Source: Corallococcus terminator (lineage in GTDB: Bacteria > Myxococcota > Myxococcia > Myxococcales > Myxococcaceae). Taken from it: a stretch of DNA of 43,306 bases. This document shows, in pieces, positions 17,192-23,835 of this stretch. The notes under the pieces are model-generated. The model made no database searches. It saw only the letters and a list, made by a program, of their open reading frames with translations, and was not told the DNA's origin. Position 1 is the first letter of the stretch. Each line of letters starts with the position of its first letter. Made by a program: the position numbers and the translations under genes. Where the stretch lies: contig NZ_RAVZ01000033.1 in NCBI RefSeq assembly GCF_003611635.1, positions 1 to 43,306 of the forward strand. The letters are read 5' to 3'.

Positions 17192-18106
17192 TCAGCACCA
17201 ATCCATGATGACAACTTTCAGGGTGGGATCTGCGTCGAACAGCACGGCTTTATGCGCGGCGCTTCGCACTCCAATGACGAAGTGGTACCCGCAGTCCCTT
17301 GCGAGCTTGGCTTCGCGCCTCAACTCAGACAACTTCATCCTGACAAAGAACCTTTGAGAACGTGGCGTCTGTCTTTCAAAGTCATCCGTCTTGACATCCC
17401 ACAGCGTGCGAGTCATGAGCACCAGCCCGTCGAAGTTCTTTCCATTGACGAGCACATCCCAACCAGGGAAGCTGTTGTTAGGAATCTTGTCAGCGCATTC
17501 GTTGTGTGGATCATTGCCGCCCCAATGTCGCACCGGAACGGGCCTGCACTCGGGGTGGCGCTCGCGCTCCGGTGATTCGGGCGGCACTGGAGGCTGCCAG
17601 TCCTGCCCCGCTGGCTCGGGCTTCAGCTTGGGCTTGCGTTGGGCATCAGCTTCCCGGGATGCCACCTTCGTTCCTCGTGAGGTTCCTGCTTCCTCGGGGT
17701 AGGCATGGCGGAGTTCATATGCGTCCAGCGCTTCCTTGATGGCGACGCCGACCACCACCACGCCAAGCACGATCACGGCTCCCACGGCAATCTCAGGAGC
17801 CGCCAGCACGCAGAACCCGAGTCCCACGGCACCAGCGCCAACGGAGGCCACCGCGCATCTTCCCGCAGTGTCGTGGAACTCGATCCGGTCATGGTCAAGG
17901 GCTCGATAGCACCTCTCCGCCAGAACCGGCCAAGACTGTGACGCTTCACGGACCACGCACCGTCCTCCGTCAGTCCACGGCAGCGCCGCCGCACGCTGGA
18001 GATTGGCGATCCTCGAGTTCCGGGATGCGCGCTCTGCTGGGCTCGGTGCCGACGTGGCGCACGCCGAAAGGAAGAGTAGGAGTGCGGCGGAGGCGCGGAG
18101 TCGCAT
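17192..18106 (-). CDS. lipoprotein with C-terminal PD-(D/E)xK-like nuclease toxin domain, copy 1
   Basis: This 304-residue protein begins with a lipoprotein signal (LFLSAC, Cys15). It has a Cys-containing globular segment, a long hydrophobic, Val/Gly/Ala-rich stretch (about 84-123) able to insert in a membrane, and a Lys/Pro-rich linker ending GQDWQPPVPP (168-176). The C-terminal domain (about 200-304) starts with HNECADK and contains DVLVNGKNFDG and LWDVKT. Asp217, Asp226, Asp237 and Lys239 fit a restriction-endonuclease fold active site. I believe relatives are annotated as DUF6310 / restriction-fold toxins in myxobacteria. An Imm52-like gene follows directly. The likely role is contact-dependent killing of non-kin, with the lipoprotein part delivering the nuclease; this is inference. 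AAAGGA precedes the ATG. Confidence 0.78.
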   Translation of the reverse strand: MRLRASAALLLFLSACATSAPSPAERASRNSRIANLQRAAALPWTDGGRCVVREASQSWPVLAERCYRALDHDRIEFHDTAGRCAVASVGAGAVGLGFCVLAAPEIAVGAVIVLGVVVVGVAIKEALDAYELRHAYPEEAGTSRGTKVASREADAQRKPKLKPEPAGQDWQPPVPPESPERERHPECRPVPVRHWGGNDPHNECADKIPNNSFPGWDVLVNGKNFDGLVLMTRTLWDVKTDDFERQTPRSQRFFVRMKLSELRREAKLARDCGYHFVIGVRSAAHKAVLFDADPTLKVVIMDWC

Positions 18107-18232
18107 GGTTACGTCCTTTCAAGCGAGCCAGCGAGTTGCAGGGCAATGCTGGCCGCATGTGGAGCATGCCAGCATCCAAGTGGGCTCGGAGCGCTCCAGC
18201 ACGGGCGGCGGCAAGTCGCGGAGCAACGGCTC

Positions 18233-18420
18233 GTGGGGACGACGAACGACGACGCCTACCTGCGGGACCCCACGGGACATCGTCGCTTCTGGCCTGTGCG
18301 TTGCTCGCACATCGACATCGAGGGGCTACGCAACGACCGGGACCAACTCTGGGCGGAGGCCGTGCTGCGCTTCAAGAAGAACGAGCCCTGGTGGCTGCCC
18401 GACGAGAAGGGGCGCCGAGC
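18233..18420 (+). pseudogene. fragment of a VapE-like (virulence-associated E) primase-helicase gene
   Basis: About 62 codons in one frame read GTTNDDAYLRDPTGHRRFWPV, then a stretch containing RNDRDQLWAEAVLRF and NEPWWLPD. This is the C-terminal signature of VapE / DUF3987-type phage and island replication proteins (family pattern: TGxRRFWPV, then RDQLWAEA, then WWLP). Nothing upstream continues the protein, and at 18421 the sequence switches abruptly to the duplicated lipoprotein tail. It is a dead remnant of a mobile element lying between the two toxin-immunity copies. Confidence 0.72.
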
Positions 18421-18501
18421 TGTGATGCCTGCCTCACGGACCGGGCCTGCACGTCTGCGACCTTCTCCTGCGGAGCCGACTGCGCCGCCATCGTGCCCTG
18501 A
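18421..18501 (+). pseudogene. duplicated 3' end of the Cys-rich lipoprotein gene
   Basis: These 26 codons plus stop encode CDACLTDRACTSATFSCGAD and the following CAAIVP. They match the end of the lipoprotein at 16048-16128 with two visible residue changes (S to T, V to I). No start codon, signal peptide or first half is present. It marks the left end of duplication copy 2. Confidence 0.88.
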
Positions 18502-18548
18502 GCCTGACGCCCAGGCGACCCTCGCCCGGTGAAGCAGACGGTGGGCGT

Positions 18549-18574
18549 GCCCGGAGCGCTCATGCGCTCCGGGC
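18549..18574. terminator. second copy of the perfect 11-bp hairpin
   Basis: The stem is the same as at 16176-16201 (GCCCGGAGCGC / GCGCTCCGGGC), but the loop is TCAT instead of TGAT. Here no intact gene reads into it from the left, so its only possible terminating role is for the leftward toxin-immunity transcript, far beyond the stop. Confidence 0.5.
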
Positions 18575-18747
18575 ATACCCCCGCCAGGAAGCGCGCCTGC
18601 GGGAGCTGCCTGATCAGCACTGCATGGAAGGAAGTCTGGCCAGAGGATTTGCATGACCTCCCGAATGGGAAGGCTCCCCTCATGGACGCTCGCGCAGTGG
18701 GTCTCATTCCTACAGCCCGGTCCGCGTCCCAAGCCCCTTGATCGAGC

Positions 18748-19503
18748 TCAAGGCGCTGCGCGTCCGCCGATCTCCGGGAAGCGCTCGTAGGTCCGCTTGA
18801 GCGTGTCCAGATGTTCGGGGTTGTCCAGGTCGAGCGGCGTGTCGGTGAGCTGCACGACCCAGCCGCCCGATGCTGTGCGCCGCGCCCGTGAAAGCAACTC
18901 GGAGTCGCGGGCCGGGTCCGGGAATCCGATGGCTTGCGCGGCAGTGGCGGACCAGTAGTTCAGCCACCCGAGGTAATAGGGGATCTCGGGCGAGCGGATG
19001 TGCTCGAAGAGCTTGAGGGCTGGCAGGCCCCGGGGAGGAGACGGCGGCCCTTCCAGCGTGGGAGCTATCTGCTCCGCGATGTCCCCCGAAGCGCCGTCCG
19101 GCGTCGCCTGCCCCCAGAACGCGCGTGCGCCCTCTGCCACTGCTTCAAGCACATCCACCGCTGCCGCGATAACCGCCGCATCTAGCGGCAACTTCGCATG
19201 GACTTGGAGCTGGGGTCGGCCTCCTGGGCTCACATACGCGGATCGGTGGCGCCCGGAAATTGTCACGGGGTAACGCTCATCGTTGTTACATACCATCGGA
19301 AACTCGCCGCGCGTGGCCTCCTCAGTCAACCACGCATCGCGCTGTGGCAACGCGGAAAGCCGTCGCCTGTCGGTGACTCTCCACTCCAGGCGCAAGCCGG
19401 GGAGCGCTTTTTCCATCCCATGGACGGCAGCGAGTGTGCGGTTGCCTCCACCCACAAGCGCAGGCGCATAGACGTTGAGAATGAGGGGGCTTTGAGTGGT
19501 CAT
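18748..19503 (-). CDS. Imm52-like immunity protein, copy 2
   Basis: The ATG at 19503 gives 251 residues and overlaps the toxin stop by four bases (ATGA), so translation of toxin and antidote is coupled. The start matches copy 1 (both begin MT and align through APAL and RALPGLRL / KALPGLRL). The C-terminal third is almost identical to copy 1 (GWLNYWSATAAQAIGFPD, RTASGGWVVQLTD, YERFPEIGGRAAP). The first half is clearly more diverged, which is where specificity for the diverged toxin might lie. It should be a cytoplasmic antidote to the partner nuclease. An ATG nine bases upstream (19512) is possible. Confidence 0.82.
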   Translation of the reverse strand: MTTQSPLILNVYAPALVGGGNRTLAAVHGMEKALPGLRLEWRVTDRRRLSALPQRDAWLTEEATRGEFPMVCNNDERYPVTISGRHRSAYVSPGGRPQLQVHAKLPLDAAVIAAAVDVLEAVAEGARAFWGQATPDGASGDIAEQIAPTLEGPPSPPRGLPALKLFEHIRSPEIPYYLGWLNYWSATAAQAIGFPDPARDSELLSRARRTASGGWVVQLTDTPLDLDNPEHLDTLKRTYERFPEIGGRAAP

Positions 19504-20417
19504 CGTTTGCATCCCGTTACGACGATTTTGAAGGTGGGCTCCTGCTTGAGCAGCGCGAGTCTGTGCGCGTCGGTACTTACGCCGACAACGAAGTCATATC
19601 CGCAGGCCAGCGCAGCGTCGCGCTCCTTATCCAATTGCACAATTTCCTTCTCAATTTCCCGCTCTTGGATAAAACCATTATATGTGTCAAACCGATGGGT
19701 CTTGATCTCCCACAACACGCGCACGCCTACTTGCAGCGCATCGAACCGTATTCCGTTCACGAGCACGTCCATGCCGGGGTAGCGGTTCGGCGGGAACTTG
19801 TCGGCGCACTCGTTATGCGGGACATCCTCGCCCGCGTGGGGCACCGGAACGGGTTCGCAACTGACGCGCCCCGTCCGGTCCACGGGCACAGGTGGCACCG
19901 GGGGCTGCCAGTCCTGCCCCGCTGGCTCGGGCTTCAACTTGGGCTTGCGTTGCACTTCAGCTTCCCGGGATGCCACCTTCGTTCCTCGTGAGGTACCTGC
20001 TTCCTCGGGGTAGGAATGGCGGAGTTCATACGCAGCCATCGCTTCTTTGATGGCGACGCCGACCACCACCACGCCAAGCACGATCACGGCTCCCACGGCA
20101 ATCTCAGGAGCCGCCAGCACGCAGAACCCGACTCCCATGGCACCAGCGCCAACGGAGGCGACCGCGCATCTTCCCGCAGTGTCGTGGAACTCGATCCGGT
20201 CATGGTCAAGGGTCCGGTAGCACTTCTCCACCAGCGCGGGCCAAGGCTGGGAAGCCTCACGGACGACGCACCGTCCCCCGTCAGTCCACGGCAGCTTCGC
20301 CGCCCGCTCAAGGTTGGCGAGTCTCTGGCTCCGAGTTCCCCGCGCGCTGGGAGGCGGTGCGGGCGTAGCGCAGGCGGAGAGAAAAAGCAGAAGTGCGATG
20401 CAAGCTCGGAGACGCAT
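19500..20417 (-). CDS. lipoprotein with C-terminal PD-(D/E)xK-like nuclease toxin domain, copy 2
   Basis: This 305-residue paralogue of the protein at 17192-18106 aligns without gaps over residues 1-176: LFLSAC signal, a nearly identical hydrophobic stretch at 84-123, and the GQDWQPPVPP linker end. From there only scattered motifs are shared: HNECADK (201-207), DVLVNG at 217, FDAL at 225 and LWEIKT, giving Asp217, Asp226, Glu237 and Lys239. The (D/E)xK element is therefore ExK here and DxK in copy 1, and the last 65 residues differ strongly. This conserved carrier plus variable effector is the polymorphic-toxin design. It has the strongest ribosome-binding site in the region. Confidence 0.8.
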   Translation of the reverse strand: MRLRACIALLLFLSACATPAPPPSARGTRSQRLANLERAAKLPWTDGGRCVVREASQPWPALVEKCYRTLDHDRIEFHDTAGRCAVASVGAGAMGVGFCVLAAPEIAVGAVIVLGVVVVGVAIKEAMAAYELRHSYPEEAGTSRGTKVASREAEVQRKPKLKPEPAGQDWQPPVPPVPVDRTGRVSCEPVPVPHAGEDVPHNECADKFPPNRYPGMDVLVNGIRFDALQVGVRVLWEIKTHRFDTYNGFIQEREIEKEIVQLDKERDAALACGYDFVVGVSTDAHRLALLKQEPTFKIVVTGCKR

Positions 20418-20420
20418 GGT

Positions 20421-20429
20421 CACCTCCTT
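20421..20429 (-). promoter_or_regulatory. strong ribosome-binding site for toxin copy 2
   Basis: On the minus strand AAAGGAGGT precedes the ATG at 20417 by a few bases, a near-perfect Shine-Dalgarno. It decides this ATG over the in-frame GTG at 20423, which lies inside the site. Copy 1 has the weaker AAAGGA, so the two modules may be translated at different levels. Confidence 0.75.
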
Positions 20430-20430
20430 T

Positions 20431-20738
20431 CAATCAAGCGCGATGCTGTGGGTCAAGGCTCGCCCGCCCTGAAGTATGCCAGCACGCCCTGATGGCCATG
20501 GTGCTCGGAGCGTGCCGAATCGCGGTAGCACAAGCCCGGAGCGCACCAGCGGCGCGAAGAAGCACGGGCACAATGAGACACGCGAAGGAGCGGCGCAGCT
20601 CACAGAAACCAGCGCGACGGGCACGGTGCGCATCATCACGGTCGCAGCACAAATCGCGAGGCCGCGGCATCGGGGCATCAACGGCTCGGAATCCGAAGCT
20701 TGGACGCGGTGGGCATCCAGGGAGGGGTTGAGGCGTAC
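20431..20738. other. degraded DNA between toxin copy 2 and the integrase remnant
   Basis: Open frames exist on both strands but none has family resemblance or a ribosome-binding site. The plus-strand frame runs into the recombinase fragment but lacks its expected N-terminal and first catalytic regions. The region probably holds the promoter of toxin copy 2 and decayed island sequence. Confidence 0.5.
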
Positions 20739-21054
20739 GGGGCCCGTGGACGTCCAGTCGCAGGTGCTGCGGCTCCAGAATGCGATACTTCGCACTAGCA
20801 AGCGCGCAGGACTCCAACCCATTGGCTGGCACGCCTTGCGACACACCTTCGCCAGTCATCTCGTCATGCGCGGAGTGTCTTTGAAGGCTGTGCAGGAACT
20901 GCTGGGACACGCATTGATGGAGATGACAATGCGTTACGCCCATCTGAGTCCAGACGTGAAGAAGGACGTGGTGAAGGTGCTGGAAGCGCAGTCCAGGGGC
21001 ACACTGGGGGCACATGGCGCCGACAGCGCCGAACGCCCTAACGTTTTCAGTTAG
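20739..21054 (+). pseudogene. truncated tyrosine recombinase (phage/island integrase C-terminus)
   Basis: About 104 codons encode the end of a tyrosine recombinase. WHALRHTFASHL holds the HxxR motif, ELLGH the next His, and MRYAHLSP the nucleophilic tyrosine. The whole N-terminal DNA-binding domain and the first catalytic arginine motif are missing, and the sequence before it in frame is not integrase-like, so the gene is dead. It ends seven bases from the discriminator end of tRNA-Leu, the usual site of an island integrase beside its attachment site. It may once have mobilised the toxin-immunity region. Confidence 0.82.
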
Positions 21055-21061
21055 TTACACT

Positions 21062-21147
21062 TGCACGGGCCGGGGATCGAACCCGGACGACCCTTTCGGG
21101 TCAGCGGATTTTAAGTCCGCTGCGTCTGCCAATTTCGCCACCCGTGC
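21062..21147 (-). tRNA. tRNA-Leu (anticodon TAA)
   Basis: On the minus strand GCACGGG (21147-21141) pairs with CCCGTGC (21069-21063) as acceptor stem. The D arm, an anticodon loop ACTTAAAAT (anticodon TAA), a long class II variable arm closed by GACCC/GGGTC, and GGTTCGATCC in the T arm are all present. Position 21062 supplies the A discriminator expected for leucine. CCA is not encoded. The 3' end faces the integrase remnant, the normal geometry for an integration site. Confidence 0.95.
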
Positions 21148-21440
21148 TCCACCACGTCCAGCATCCTAGAGCCTCTTGCTGCGGGGAAGAAGAACGGTGA
21201 CCTGCCGCGTTGGGGAACAGGGGGCCACCGCCCTGGGGCGGGCCTGATCCGACCCCCGGCCCACCGGATCCGCCTGGTGCGGCCATCACGCACTGCATTG
21301 CGTTCCCCCCTGCCGCGGAGCCCTTCCCGGAAGCTGATCACATTCCAGGATACTTCGCCCTCCTTGCTTCTCGCCTGATATGAAGTGCCCCCCTCATCGC
21401 TCAGGTTCATGAGCGAGGGCTCCCCCCGGGTGAGGCTGCC
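21148..21440. other. leader region of the PKS-NRPS cluster
   Basis: These 293 bp lie between the leftward tRNA and the rightward PKS gene and must hold the promoters of both. I see no confident sigma-70 elements. The only clear structure is the inverted repeat at 21397-21416. No regulator gene accompanies the cluster inside this window. Confidence 0.5.
21397..21416 (+). promoter_or_regulatory. 7-bp inverted repeat just upstream of the PKS start
   Basis: TCGCTCA and TGAGCGA form a perfect stem around a 6-nt loop, ending 24 bases before the PKS ATG. It could be an operator or a 5'-UTR hairpin; the sequence alone cannot tell which. Confidence 0.35.
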
Positions 21441-23835
21441 ATGCTGCGACTCATCAATCGCTACGCCCATGGCTTCGTGTCAGTCCCCGTCATCGTCGCA
21501 TGCAAGCAAAAGGGGCTCTTCTCCAGCCTGGAGCAACCCAAGACCCTGGAATCCCTCGCGGAAGCGCTGAGCGCGAACTCCGGCCACCTCCAGGCCGCGC
21601 TCCGGATGCTTCACGCACTGGGTTGGCTTTCACGCGATGAGGCTGGCACCTATCAGGTCACCCCCGAGGCCGGACTCCACCAGCAGCTCCCCTCGGACCT
21701 GCTCGAACTGAGCGGCCTCTCCATGGCCCGCTACCTGTCGCCCGGAGAGCCAGGCGGCCCCCTTTCGCGGTGGATCGCTCGCTCACGACAGCGGTGGGAT
21801 GTCACGGATCCGTTGCTCGCGGATCTCCTGGACGGGGTCCTGCTCGTCCCCCTGTTGTCCTCGCTGGGTCGCGCGGGCCCTGGACCCGCGGCCCCCGGGA
21901 CGCTGCCCTGGCCTGTCGGCGTGAGCCCTCCGGTCCGCGAGGAATTGGACGCGCTGTTCCTGAGCAAGGGTTGGGCGGAGCCCGTGCCAGAGGGCCTCCA
22001 GCTCACCGATACCGGGCGCTTCCTGACGCAGCGCGGCCTCATCGCCGGGACCACCGCCTCCTACGCTCCGATGCTCGCGCGGATGCCTGAATTGCTGTTC
22101 GGGGATGCCCAGGCCGCGTTCGAGCGGGCGCACGGCGGCGCCGAAAGCCATGTCGACCGCACCACCAACGTCGTCGCCAGCGGCTTCCAGCACGAGCGCT
22201 TCTTCCAGGAGGTCGATGACGTCGTCCTCGCGATGTTCGACCGCCTGCCCCTCGAAGCCCAGCCCCGGTACGTCATCGACATGGGCTGCGGGGATGGGAC
22301 GTTCCTGCTGCGCATCCATGCGCTCATCCGCTCACGCACCGCCCGGGGCCAGCACCTGGAGCAGCACCCCGTCCTCTTCATCGGCGCGGACGTCAATGAA
22401 GCGGCGCGCGCCGCCACCGCGAAGACCCTGGCGGAGGTGCCCCACCTCGTCGTCCATGGCGACATCGGAGACCCGGCCCGGCTGATGGCGGACCTGCGCG
22501 CGCTCGGACTTCCTGAGCTCGAACGCACCCTGCACGTGCGCTCGTTCCTGGACCATGACCGCCCCTACATCCCTCCCGCTCGGCCTCGTGAGACGGAGGC
22601 GCGGGCCCGGCTTCCGCTCCAGGGCGTGTATGTGGATCCGAAGGGCGCGCTCATCCCTCCCGGCGTCATGTTCCAGAGCCTCGTCGAGCACTTCCAGCGC
22701 TGGGCGGACGTGGTGACGGAGCACGGCCTGCTCCTGCTTGAGGTCCACAGCCTCCCGCCTGAAACGGTCCACCGCTTCCTGGACCAGTGCGAGAACCTCC
22801 ACTTCGACGCGTACCACGCGTTCTCGAAGCAGTACCTGGTGGAGCCCCACGTCTTCCTGCTCGCCGCGGCGGAGGCGGGCCTGTTCCCGAAGCTCGGCTT
22901 TCCTCGCCGCTCGCCTCGGACGTTCCCCTTCACCCGCATCACCCTGAGCCACTTCGAGAAGCGTCCCTACACCGTGCGCCACGCACGGCTGGAGGATCTG
23001 CCCGCCCTGCTCCAGTTGGAAGAGGCGTGCATGCCTCCTGCGCTGCGGGCCTCGGAGCGGCAGTTGCGGTCCCGGCTGGAGCAGTCCCCGGACGGCAACC
23101 TCCTCCTGGAGCTGGAGGGCCGCACGGCGGGCGTCGTCTATTCGCAGCGCATCACGGATGAGTCCCTGCTGGCGCGGGCGAGGCACTCGGAGCTGGGCGC
23201 CCTGCATGCGCCGGGAGGAGCGCTCATCCAATTGTTGGGATTGAACGTCCTGCCGGAGATGCAACGCTTTGGGTTGGGGGATCAGCTCCTCGAATTCATG
23301 CTCCAGCATTGCACGCTGTTGAGCGACGTCGAACGCGTGGTGGGCATCACCCGCTGCCGGGACTACCCGGCACATGCGCACCTGCCGCAGCGGGACTACC
23401 TCCAACTGAAGGACGGCAGCGGCAAGCGCGTGGACTCCATCCTCCGGTTCCACGAGGCACACGGCGCCTCCATCGTCGGACTGGTGCCCGACTACCGTCC
23501 GGAGGACACCGACAACCAGGGCGCGGGCGTGCGGATCTCCTACGAGCTGCGCACGCGGACGCGCGGCCAGGGGGCCCCGGTCTCCACCCCAGGAGCCCAG
23601 GAGCGCCCCGCCGTCACGGACACCGTCGAGGCCGCCATCCGACAGGTGCTCGGCGAGCGACGCGCGGCGGCGTTCGCGCCTCGCGCCTCGTTGAACGAGA
23701 TGGGCCTGGATTCGCTCGACCTGATGGAGCTGGCCTCGCTGCTCGGTCGGCACTTCGGCGCGTCCGTGGAGTCCACCCTCTTCTTCCGTCACGGGACCCC
23801 AGCCACCCTCTTCCAATATTTCGAGGAGCAGGCCC
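21441..23835 (+). other. loading module: adaptor/methyltransferase - pseudo-GNAT - ACP
   Basis: The N-terminus looks like a winged-helix/O-methyltransferase-type adaptor. The SAM site is VIDMGCGDGTF at about residue 277, followed by HVRSFLDHDRPY, PPGVMFQSLVEHFQ and FPFTRITLSHFEKRPYTVRH. These are signatures of the starter methyltransferases of AprA (apratoxin), GphF (gephyronic acid) and SxtA (saxitoxin). The GNAT domain (YSQRI, LQMLNVLPE-like LLGLNVLPEMQRFGLGDQLL, VVGITRCRDYP) belongs to the CurA/AprA/SxtA group, in which GNAT decarboxylates malonyl or methylmalonyl-ACP. By analogy the module methylates malonyl-ACP zero to two or more times and decarboxylates it to an acetyl, propionyl or isobutyryl starter. 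The number of methylations cannot be read here. Confidence 0.85.

Larger units (their letters stand above)
16048..18115. repeat. tandem segmental duplication, copy 1
   Basis: This segment (lipoprotein tail, hairpin, immunity gene, toxin lipoprotein gene) is repeated in the same order and orientation at 18421-20430. The lipoprotein tail and hairpin are offset by 2373 bp, and the toxin ATG and N-terminal coding DNA by 2311 bp. The difference comes mainly from an insertion/deletion of about 60 bp near 16240-16340. Similarity is strongest at 16048-16240 and 17592-18106. The right edge near 18115 is approximate. Confidence 0.85.
18421..20430. repeat. tandem segmental duplication, copy 2
   Basis: This is the second copy of the lipoprotein-tail / hairpin / immunity / toxin unit described at 16048-18115. 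DNA near-identity is obvious from 19903 to the toxin ATG at 20417 and in the hairpin region. It drops in the toxin C-terminal domain and the first half of the immunity gene. Confidence 0.85.

Noticed and set aside
20476-20738. N-terminal part of the integrase frame as real coding sequence
   Set aside because: No core-binding domain and no first catalytic Arg motif; composition looks random, so only the part from about 20739 is called.
15600-21062. Direct repeat of the tRNA-Leu 3' end as a second attachment site
   Set aside because: I scanned for the T-arm and acceptor sequence and found no second copy, so island limits cannot be closed within this window.
21111-21470. Minus-strand open frame between tRNA-Leu and the PKS start
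   Set aside because: It overlaps the tRNA gene and the PKS start, has no ribosome-binding site and resembles nothing.
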